Below, piece after piece: positions 55,361-64,000 of a DNA stretch of 64,000 nt. The position numbers were made by a program, and so were the translations under genes. Within the stretch, counting starts at the first letter, position 1. Each line of letters starts with the position of its first letter. The DNA is from Megalobrama amblycephala (taxonomy: Eukaryota > Chordata > Actinopteri > Cypriniformes > Xenocyprididae), in assembly GCF_018812025.1 (NCBI RefSeq), contig NC_063063.1:3688672-3752671 (forward strand). The letters run 5' to 3'. The notes beneath the pieces are model-generated. The model was not told the origin of the DNA. It worked only from the letters and a program-made list of their open reading frames with translations, and did no database searches.

Positions 55361-56962
55361 GTCCAGACCCATCATGCTCTTGGAAACCAAAGTAACTTAC
55401 AACCCAACCAAAATACCAACCAGTGACCAAACAGACTGTACAAAGCCATTGCAAAACACCCTGACAGTGTGCTTCACCATGAGTGCATACCAACATCGCA
55501 TAACAGGTTTATTCCTAATATAATTGCATAGTTTTTATGTTTATACATCACATATCGTCATATACTCTGTTTGAGGTTTGTAGTATTCTGGTGTGCCCTT
55601 AAAATCCGGTATTGTTGCATTGCTAATATTTTTTGGGCTTTTATGATCAAACACATTTTCTAGGTTTGGCTGCAAATATTAATTACACTATAACGCTGGA
55701 TGCCAAGCGACTGAAATATCGAGCATACTTCTTACTTAAAAACCGGCTCCACAGTGATGTGATGAACATTGGGCTGCAGGAAGTATGCAAAAGTCATGCT
55801 TTCTTCATAGAGGTAAGCATCAAATGTCATTTTTGTTTTGCATTTATAAATAGATTTTCAGTGAATCCGATGATACTAGGCTATAATTTAGGACTAAAAA
55901 AAAAAAATCATTCCTGCTTCTTATACTTAAAACTCAGGCATTCAAACTTCATTATCTTTATTTCATACAGTTTTGTTGTAATGTAACTTTTAAGGGCTTG
56001 CATTAAAAAGTGTAGTTACAAATGATCTTCTGCTGAAATTCCACATAAACACATTTGAACACAGCACACGCTATTAATTATAACTTTATTATTTACACAG
56101 TAACAAGAAAATTAACATGATGTCAAAGAGTATGTAACCTGATAGGATGAAAATAAAGAGCAAATGATCTATATATTGTGTTCTTAACTGTGATGAAACT
56201 TTAAATGTTTAATATTATATTCAATGATTCAATATTCAATTATATTATTCAGTGTAATATTATATTTAACATTTTAAGAAATATGATGGGGATATAACAA
56301 GAAACAAATGCAAAGCAAGAATGACCATAAACCATAGAAGTGACCATGAAGTATAACCATAGAGTTTTGTTAATAACATCTCTTATAATTTCTTGTTTCC
56401 ATAAGGCTTGTTCAGATGATGCTCTGAACCCGTTGTCCAATCAGTTAAATTTCACATTTGAGGGTCTTCCATTAACAAGAATGCAAAATTTGAGACCAGT
56501 ACTGCTGCCAGAGATAAAGACCTCCACAGACCACAATGTAAGAGTTCATCTGTGTTAAGAGCAGAAGTTAGCAGAACTTTATCACATATGAACAATTCAT
56601 TAATTTTTCTGTGCCCTCACTTTTTATAGCTAGATTTTGAGATAAACTGTGGAACTGATAATTTATGTGTTGACGACCTCCGAATGGATTTCAATTTCTC
56701 TGGGTGAGCAAATCATTTGCTCTATTTCTGAACTGAAGTATTAAAAGAAATGAATATTTCCAAATCATATTCATGCTTATGAAAGTATTTCCGAATCTCT
56801 CTTTGGTTTCTGTGATCCAGGGCTACAAACATAGAGGTTGGGATAATGCAGGAGATCAACGTGACAGTGTTTGTAGAGAACAGAGGAGAAAACTCATACA
56901 ACACTCTCTTCACCCTCAAATACCCCTTTGGACTTTCCTACAGGAAATTCACATCTAAACAG
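55361..56962 (+). pseudogene. Integrin alpha: thigh and calf-1 exons
   Basis: Exons at 55361, 55664, 56406, 56630 and 56821 give TLTVCFTMSAY, YTITLDAKRLKYRAYF, LNFTFEGLPLTRMQNLRPVL, INCGTDNLCVDDL and EINVTVFVENRGENSYNT. The order and wording match leukocyte alpha chains. N-glycosylation sequons (NFT, NVT) are present. Confidence 0.83.
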
Positions 56963-57102
56963 GTAAACATAGGCACATTTGCTGAAACTGTATTAGTTCA
57001 AAATGAAAACAATGACATTTCTAAAGCAAAATAGCTATGAAGATGCAATGAAGTTTTGAATAAGCCACATTAAAATTATGGCGTGTTAGAGTTAAGCACT
57101 TA

Positions 57103-58243
57103 AGGCTGATTTACTTCTGCGTCGAGTGTACACCGTAGGTGTGTTCGACATCGGCTGCGGCTGGATGCAACCGATCGGCGAGAGTAGCCGCGTGCAGGCG
57201 GGGAGGAGCTGAAAACGGAGACGTGAAGTCGGACACTTTCTGCTCGCGCTGTGTTTGCATACTTTATCACAGCTGAAGTTAAATAAATGCAATATTTGAC
57301 TAATACACTGATGTTTCAGAGACATTTTCATTCAAAACTTTATGTACTGCTTACAGTGTCTGTTTTTACAAGAATAAAGTTCAACATAAGCATATGTTAT
57401 TTAAATAACAATGTAGTGGGGTCTTTGTTTTTTATCCGTTTTATTTTGATAAACATGACACAATATAACATCGCGACTACATGAAAAGATCTTTAACTGT
57501 TATAAAAACACAGATTTTTGAGCATTACTGGAGCTGAAGGCGTGACAATAAACACGAAACACAGGTGATCATTGTCATGCGGTGAATCCGGCCAATCGTG
57601 AAACAGCTGTGTCGTCATCAGCGCTCGTGCAGCTCCTCTTGAGAAACTGCGCTGGCTGCCTCAGGCGGCTGATCTCGAATCGCTCTCGCGGTACTTTGAA
57701 GCCATACGTCACAGTCACATGACGTCAGTGCTGTCTCAAGTCGGACAAAATCAGCCGCCGATCGGTCTGTGCGGCGCTGCATCAAGTCGAACAAGCCTCG
57801 TAACTACAGCGTAGGCTGTGCGTAGCATACGACGTAGCCTGACGTGCTCCTCTTCAAAAATGTAACGACGCGTCAATTCTACGCGGACCGCACGCGCTCT
57901 GATTGGTCTGCTAGAACCTCTCCCTCAGGTCAAAAAACTGGCGCGGAGCAATAGGAGAAGAGCGAGCACTTTCAACTTCCATATGAATGAAAAAACACTC
58001 TGTTTCAGGGGACACATACAGTCAAACTGCAACAAAAGTCATTACCTATTTGCCAACGTACATGACGAGCTGCTTCTTCTTCGTCTTTTGCCTTGATCCT
58101 CAACATGAACGCGTACACTGCCTCCTAGTGGTCTGCATGCACGTCGACATGGACAACGACGCAGAAGAATAAATGAAGACAGACGCATAGCCTACGTCGC
58201 AGAGGCTCCGGCGGAAGTCCAACGCAGACGTATAAATCAGCCT
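57103..58243. mobile_element. TTA-flanked MITE (PIF/Harbinger-type), itself interrupted
   Basis: Ends AGGCTGATTTA and TAAATCAGCCT, an 11-bp perfect inverted repeat, with TTA on both sides (57100-57102, 58244-58246). Subterminal CTGCGTCGA and ACGCAGACGTA extend the symmetry. A 3-bp TTA/TWA duplication is the PIF/Harbinger mark. It contains the second MITE at 57142-57794 and no transposase. Confidence 0.8.
57142..57794. mobile_element. MITE nested in the Harbinger-type element
   Basis: Left end TGTTCGAC and ACCGATCGGCG; right end CGCCGATCGGT and GTCGAACA. These are inverted repeats of about 40 bp with mismatches. The insertion splits the outer element's left arm at CACCGTAGG. Confidence 0.65.
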
Positions 58244-58299
58244 TTAAGTGGGAAGCGGTGTCTGAAACACAGAAGCTGTACTCGTGTACGAGTATTGGA

Positions 58300-58585
58300 A
58301 CACGAGTGTTTACCACCGGCATTCGCTGTGTCGTGTTTTTTGGATTCATTATGTCGGACTCACCGCAGGTAACTCATAATCTGCAGTTGTTATTCCTGTC
58401 TCCTGACAAAAACATTGCATGCCACGCCTCTGGAGTGTGGAAAGTTACTGGAGCACGCAGCCGCGCTCGTCTCTCACAAGGAACGTCACGGCAGTGATTG
58501 ACAAGCCAGAGGGCCAATTGCAGATTGGCTGATGTTTTTAAGGCCCTACCTTGTGCACAGATGATGTATATTAATATTATTAGCA
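58300..58585. mobile_element. Deleted, inverted copy of the TTAA element at 46292
   Basis: GTTTACCACCGGCATTCGCT, ATTATGTCGGACTCACCGCA and GACAAGCCAGAGGGCCAATT recur in reverse complement in 46440-46960. The middle and both TTAA ends are lost. With 46292-47075 it makes a long inverted pair 12 kb apart within the integrin gene. Confidence 0.85.
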
Positions 58586-58589
58586 ATAG

Positions 58590-59856
58590 CAGTTGGGTGA
58601 TTTTACCTTTCTACTTCCTGTGAAGTGATGTATCGATGTTCCCTTATTCCCTATGCCGTTCGCAGTGCTCTTCGAACTTAACATGTTTGTTCCTCTCGGA
58701 TTGGAATATCACTTAAGATGGCGGAATACCCTGTGAAGTCCATTTCGCAGTCCACTTACGGTCGAATGGAACGCTCCTTCGATCACACACACGAGCTGTG
58801 CGTTCTCTGTCTGGGAAGAGCAGGCATGGTAAGTGCCTATGCAAACTGTGAGCGTGTTCCTTTAAGAACGCTCCGTTTTCGCCTGGGTCTCTTCTTGAGG
58901 GAAGAAAGTTCAGCATCTGGGCCAAAGAATATACACTAACAAGACCAACACTAACATTCCATTGCAACACCGGCACCCAGCAGCGGCCCTGCGTTTCCGC
59001 CATTTTGGGGTGAAAGCAAGTCGGCAGCCCAGTTTCTGTATTATTTGTGAAAAGATGACTAGAATCTTCAATCAGCTTCAACACATGCGGTTTTTCTTTT
59101 TATCCTATCATTTCTTTGCAGACACTGCATCACATCCTATTCACCCACTGCCCCCTAGTGCCTATATGCAGGAACTACATAACACATCAGAATTACAAAT
59201 TTATATTCAACAGCTTGAATATTACATCCCCCTTTTTTGAAAGCTTGACATACTATGTCAATGAACAAAATATTGCAGCTGTGCAAATCCTTAAGGTATA
59301 ACATACCAATGCAACAATCAGTATACAGAAGAACAACAATATAACAACATATCAAAAGTAGTAGATTTCTTTCTACCTTTAGTGGTAGTATACCTTTAGT
59401 TAAGTTATACCTTAAGAGTCTTCGTAGCGCGCTAAGAGACAATGTTACCGGGAAACGTAGCCCAGGTATGATTTTAATGCAAGCTATTAAAATCTATATT
59501 ATGTATACGCACAGATAATATAACAGTAGGCTATATTAGTCAATATTTTTTTATTAGGTTAAGCAGTGATTGGATAACGTTTTTTTTTTTTTTTTTTTTT
59601 ACATTTTTAATTTAAGGCCCACCCACAATTGGTCTGGCCCATCCAAAACTGGAATCCTGGCGCCGTGCCTGGGCCACACTGAGCTGTGCGTAACGCCCAC
59701 AGACGTGAAGTGAACGAGACAGAGGCTGTCCTGTACTGTCTGAAATGGTTAACTCTGTGGCGATGCATGTGCAAAACAGATTTAACTAATCATAAAGTCA
59801 ATCAGGATACATAACAAAGCCTACTATAGGCCTACACTAACACCCCCCCACAATAT
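58590..59856. other. Intron stretch with unclassified repeat pieces
   Basis: Holds a short frame around 58718-58930 (HTHELCVLCLGRAGMVS) that may be a retroelement fragment, a T run at 59580-59601, and a hAT-like string (GGCGCCGTGCCTGGGCC, near 59658). None is firmly assigned. Confidence 0.4.
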
Positions 59857-59947
59857 AACCTGAGATGTTTATTTAACTTATATTTTTAAACCATGTAATG
59901 CAATATGCAATATGCAATGCAATGAAATGTAAGTTAGCATGTTTTAC

Positions 59948-59982
<35 letters not shown>

Positions 59983-60958
59983 TGTGTTGAAATATTTCAT
60001 TAACATTCTGTATGAGCAGGGCAGAGTGGAGTGTGTGTCTCTGGATGCTGAACGAGGAGATACTCTGGGAAAAACCACTTGCCAAATCAGTAAACCCATC
60101 CTCAAGGGAAACACTCAGGTCAATAATCACACCGCTGACATGAACATTTGCTCATGTGGAGGAATGCATTTTAATGGTTAAACTGATAATCATTATTTTG
60201 CTCAAAAATTATTAATTACAATCGTTCTCATTTGAGACATTTCATTTTACATTTCATGAGAATTATTGAACTTTCACATAAACACAAATCAAGAGAACAT
60301 CAAGTCATAGACACGGTTTATTTTATAGTCAAGATTCATGTTTATATTTATTACAGTTAGTCCCAGAGAAGGTTTCCTCACTGATTTAGTCACAGATGGG
60401 CAGTACAAATACTTCATTCATTCATTCGAGCAGAATATCACAATGGAGATCACTGAACTCCAACACACACATCTGCCTATATTCTCGGATCAGCAAATGG
60501 TTGTCAAGTTGGGAAGATTTAGTAAAGCACTTGTTGAATAATTTATTGATTTAAGAGGAAAGCTCTGATTCGGGTATTTAAACTCTCGACATCTGGCAAC
60601 CCCAAAGCATGAAAGCTCATGGAGACTTGTTACTGATACAAGAACACAGGAAATGTAAACAAACAAACAATAAAATACTATTTATTGTCCAGCTCTACTC
60701 ATTTGCATATATACACTCATTTACTGACTTGATTACTTTCAAACTCAAAGCAGTTAATGAATTAGTTAACGCCATCCTAGGTGTATATGACTTTCTTTAT
60801 GATGAACACAATCTAAAAATATTAATAAATATCCTGATGCATCCGAGCTTTATAGTGGTAGAAAGTGTTACCAAACGAGTAAGATCTGAAGAAAGTGTCT
60901 CCTTCCACATCCATCCATCATAAACATATTCCACATGGCCCCGGGGAGTTAATAAAGG
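59857..60958 (+). repeat. Tandem duplication, first copy (visible part)
   Basis: Matches 62899-64000 at an offset of 3,042 bp with only scattered substitutions and a (GT)n length change. It includes the integrin exon 60020-60118 and the 67-codon frame at 60338-60541. If the block is a true tandem duplication, the unit is 59857-62898. Confidence 0.9.
60338..60541 (+). CDS. Unassigned 67-codon frame, kept in both duplicate copies
   Basis: Follows an acceptor-like TTATTTATTACAG. It reads VSPREGFLTDLVTDGQYKYF and ends KLGRFSKALVE before TAA. The second copy (63380-63583) differs by one residue (Ile to Val) and a few silent changes. I do not recognise the domain. It may be a skipped or alternative terminal exon, or chance. 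Confidence 0.3.
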   Translation: MFIFITVSPREGFLTDLVTDGQYKYFIHSFEQNITMEITELQHTHLPIFSDQQMVVKLGRFSKALVE

Positions 60959-61561
60959 CCTTCTGAAGCAAAGCGATGCATTTGTGTAAATAAAAAAAAA
61001 TCCATATTTAACAAGTTTTGAAGTATTTATTTATTTTTTTTTAGAAAATGAGCGAAGGTTTCTCTAGATAAGATTCTTATTTCTCGTCTGGGATCATGTA
61101 GAATGTTTTGAAGCTGCAATGAAACTGTAATTTTGATCTTCAACCGTTTGGGCTCCATTGAAGTCCACTATAATGAGAAACATCTTAGAAATGTTTTCAT
61201 CAAAAACCTTAATTTCTTTTTAACTGAAGAAAGAAAGACACGAACATCTAGGATGACATGGGGGTGAGTAAATTATCAGGAAATTTTAATTTGAAAGTGA
61301 ACTAATCCTTTAACCCCCCGGAGCCTTGTGGAGTATGTTTATGATGGATGGATGTGGATTAAGACACAGGATGGCTTGAGGGTGAGTAAAGCTTGGGGTA
61401 TTTTGCATTTGAAAGTAAACTAATCCTTCAACAAACACTTTTATCCAGAACAACTTTCATGTGTGTGTGACTGTTCAACATGTTCTGTTGTCATATGACT
61501 TACAACAACTTTAGTTAGTCCAAAATTTAGTCTTATTCTGGCTTTTTTGTTTAAATTCTAG
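60542..61561. other. Integrin intron with a dispersed repeat
   Basis: 61150-61315 is the inverted partner of 47757-47925 (GGGGGTGAGTAAATTATCAGG, minus one base). The rest has no recognised feature. Confidence 0.6.
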
Positions 61562-62683
61562 GTTGTGTTTGACATTACATACAGTATTAATAAAGAAAGT
61601 ACACTGGGCCAGAATGTGACGTTTGCTGCTGAGGTCACGAGGTATGACATCATCTTTGTGTGCTATAAGTTGTTTGAGTGAAGTCAAAGCGTGAAACAGC
61701 CTTTGACCATTGAGCTCTAGGAGGATTCTCACATGATCATTTTTATCAGAAATGGATAAATGATACTAATAATCAAAACCTCCATCTCTCACAGTGGAAA
61801 TGACAAACACTCAATCAACAGTGAGTTTAAAAAACAGAAAACCATCGATGTCAAATATGCCATCTATATTGCCTTGATAAGGTTAGTGCTCTGCTCCATG
61901 TTTCTGTATAAAAATAATACCACATTGTTCTATTATCCTATACTGTAATATTGTCTTTTTCTTTCTTCATTTTAAATAAAAGGCATGAAAATTCCACCAT
62001 CCACATTAATTTTACTTCAGGGAAAAGGGATCTTATGAAACCTGTCCAGCAGATAATAAGGGTATTATTATAATTTTTTTAAATTTATGTATTATTATTA
62101 TTATTTTATTATCATATTTATTTTGATAAAAGAAGAAAATACTGTACATAACTCTTCCTTACTTTCTTTTTCCTCTTTCAGGTTCAGAATGACCTCAGAG
62201 AATTAATTTTCAAAGTGTTCATCAGAGTACCAGTGAAACTTGGTGATACTGACATCTGGACTAATTCAAATCTGCAAGTGTGTGAATTTATTTCTTATTT
62301 TATAAGCCATACAGGTATACTGATAATTGTAAATAAATAATTTCGGTATGATGTAGGGAAGAAAAATGGCATCCCATCCTTCACCCATAATTGTTTTGAA
62401 ATTTGTTTGAAAATGAAGGGAAACTTGTACTTATGTTTGAAACCAGTGTTCTGAACTAGGGGGCCTCAGCAAACTTACAAGTAGGCCTCAGGATGATGTA
62501 AAAGTATTTAAATTAATAAAATATTACTATGATATTAACATAATCTAACTTTAATTAAATCAAGATGTAATTTGAAAATTATATTTCTTTGTATTTTCCC
62601 TCAATAACCATTGTTTTTACTGAAGAACAAATACAGATTATAACTTCTGGAATCACAAAATTAATATACTTTCATTAATAATC

Positions 62684-62692
62684 TTTCCTTTC

Positions 62693-62726
<34 letters not shown>
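62684..62726. repeat. (CTTT)n microsatellite
   Basis: About ten copies directly before the acceptor of exon 62731, extending its pyrimidine tract. Confidence 0.95.
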
Positions 62727-62898
62727 AAAGATTTATGGCTGTAAAAGCGAGAACATGGAGAAGCCTGTTATTCACCAATTTTGCAATGTTGGACGTTATT
62801 AAAAATCATCGTGTGGTGGTGAGGACACTTTTTAAATGTTAGTTTTGTTTTACCTCATTAGTTTTCCACAATTTATTAATAGTATATGTTAAACATAC

Positions 62899-62991
62899 AT
62901 TAACCTGAGATGTTTATTTAACTTATATTTTTAAACCATGTAATGCAATATGCAAATGCAATGCAATGAAATGTAAGTTAGCATGTTTTAC

Positions 62992-63026
<35 letters not shown>

Positions 63027-64000
63027 TGTTGAAATATTTCATTAACATTCTGTATGAGCAGGGCAGAGTGGAGTGTGTGTCTCTGGATGCTGAGCGAGGA
63101 GATACTCTGGGAAAAACCACTTGCCAAATCAGTAAACCCATCCTCAAGGGAAACACTCAGGTCAATAATCACACCGCTGACATGAACATTTGCTCATGTG
63201 GAGGAATGCATTTTAATGGTTAAACTTATAATCATTATTTTGCTCAAAAATTATTAATTACAATTGTTCTCATTTGAGACATTTCATTTTACATTTCATG
63301 AGAATTATTGAACTTTCACATAAACACAAATCAAGAGAACATCAAGTCATAGACACGGTTTATTTTATAGTCAAGATTCATGTTTATATTTATTACAGTT
63401 AGTCCCAGAGAAGGTTTCCTCACTGATTTAGTCACAGACGGGCAGTACAAATACTTCATTCATTCATTCGAGCAGAATATCACAATGGAGATCACTGAAC
63501 TCCAACACACACATCTGCCTGTATTTTCAGATCAGCAAATGGTTGTCAAGTTGGGAAGATTTAGTAAAGCACTTGTTGAATAATTTATTGATTTAAGAGG
63601 AAAGCTCTGATTCGGGTATTTAAACTCTCGACATCTGGCAACCCCAAAGCATGAAAGCTCATGGAGACTTGTTACTGATACAAGAACACGGAAATGTAAA
63701 CAAACAAACAATAAAATACTATTTATTGTCCAGCTCTACTCATTTGCATATATACACTCATTTACTGACTTGATTACTTTTAAACTCAAAGCAGTTAAAG
63801 AATTAGTTAACACCATCCTAGGTGTATATGACTTTCTTTATGATGAACACAATCTAAAAATATTAATAAATATCCTGATGCATCTGAGCTTTATAGTGGT
63901 AGAAAGTGTTACCAAACGAGTAAGATCTGAAGAAAGTGTCTCCATCCATATCCATCCATCATAAACATATTCCACATGGCCCCGGGGAGTTAATAAAGGC
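62899..64000 (+). repeat. Tandem duplication, second copy (cut by the window end)
   Basis: Starts AACCTGAGATGTTTATTTAA, as at 59857, and runs to the edge without losing similarity. A second copy of the exon lies at 63062-63160 with the same protein (one silent change). Whether the later calf exons are repeated beyond 64000 is unknown. Confidence 0.9.
63062..63160 (+). pseudogene. Second copy of integrin calf exon GRVECVSL
   Basis: 99 bp with intact acceptor and donor, phase 0, and the same 33 residues as 60020-60118. Placed after the frameshifted exon 62731-62818, it cannot follow it in normal integrin order. It is therefore either the start of a duplicated block or of a neighbouring paralogue. 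Confidence 0.85.

Larger units (their letters stand above)
45370..62818 (+). pseudogene. I-domain integrin alpha chain (leukocyte alpha-M/alpha-X-like), probably damaged copy
   Basis: Exons by splice sites and phase: 45370-45479, 47529-47632, 48989-49059, 49572-49683, 49821-49948, 50599-50741, 52333-52483, 52633-52706, 52994-53102, 53214-53350, 54501-54647, 54768-54968, 55140-55273, 55361-55506, 55664-55812, 56406-56537, 56630-56703, 56821-56962, 60020-60118, 61562-61641, 61795-61881, 61983-62061, 62182-62277 and 62731-62818. The order is beta-propeller start, inserted VWA (I) domain, FG-GAP repeats with Ca-binding loops, then thigh and calf parts. Such chains pair with beta-2 integrin on leukocytes and bind ICAMs or complement fragments. 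The signal-peptide exon, one I-domain exon and everything after calf-2 (including the membrane segment) are not in view. A frameshift in the last exon and the exon loss suggest a pseudogene or an assembly fault. Confidence 0.85.
60020..62818 (+). pseudogene. Integrin alpha: calf-2 exons, last one frameshifted
   Basis: 60020-60118 (GRVECVSLDAERGDTLGKT), then VVFDITYSINKESTLGQNVT, KTIDVKYAIYIALIR, HENSTIHINFTSGKRDLM and LIFKVFIRVPVKLGDTDIW. The exon 62731-62818 reads IYGCKSENMEKPVI. The expected continuation (MLDVIKNHRVV) lies in the next frame, so one base is extra near 62,771; in the plain frame a TAA follows. The exon length is 88 where a multiple of three fits. Confidence 0.8.

Noticed and set aside
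58713..59084. 123-codon minus-strand frame and overlapping + frame with CVLCLG
   Set aside because: No clear domain; probably a retroelement scrap. Left unassigned.
59873..60130. Frames through the (GT)n run, also at 62923-63172
   Set aside because: They are antisense to the integrin exon and driven by the dinucleotide repeat.

Overview
The window is vertebrate chromosomal DNA, most likely from a teleost and probably a cypriniform. The reasons are split genes with GT-AG introns, an L2 LINE with a TTGAC-repeat tail, Angel-like hAT MITEs, DIRS1-like, BEL/Pao and chromodomain Ty3/Gypsy retrotransposons, and a leukocyte-type integrin alpha gene. The species is inferred, not proven. No tRNA, rRNA, CRISPR or bacterial operon was seen.

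Layout. Positions 1-9010 hold an unusual multi-exon gene on the + strand. It encodes a MULE-type DDE transposase-like region, a Ulp1/C48-type cysteine protease and a C-terminal PHD finger. An L2 LINE (1185-4166) sits between two catalytic acids of the DDE region, and a 90-bp exon with its intron is present in tandem copies. Positions 10989-12086 are a 1.1-kb element with a 9-bp target duplication that carries the first exon of a RecQ-like helicase. Positions 13945-19350 are a degenerate DIRS1-like element split by a LINE, which is itself split by a hAT element. Positions 21841-29386 are a complete, very young BEL/Pao element with apparently identical 671-bp LTRs. Positions 29888-41733 are a decayed Ty3/Gypsy element interrupted by a second Gypsy (30542-35013) and by a LINE (37249-39730). 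Positions 43470-45004 are a Tc1/mariner-derived foldback element.

From 45370 to the right edge the window follows one host gene on the + strand, an I-domain integrin alpha chain of the alpha-M/alpha-X kind. About twenty exons can be placed by splice sites and continuous phase. Its introns are loaded with MITEs, a solo LTR and TTAA- and TTA-flanked elements. The copy looks damaged: the I-domain exon that should carry the third MIDAS aspartate is absent and the flanking exon phases do not match, a late exon has a one-base frameshift, and a 3,042-bp block starting at 59857 is repeated at 62899.

The integrin is the only recognisable host gene. The MULE-Ulp1-PHD gene may be a transposon gene or a domesticated descendant. 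The rest is layered transposon insertion, and the relative order of many insertions can be read from nesting and target-site duplications.
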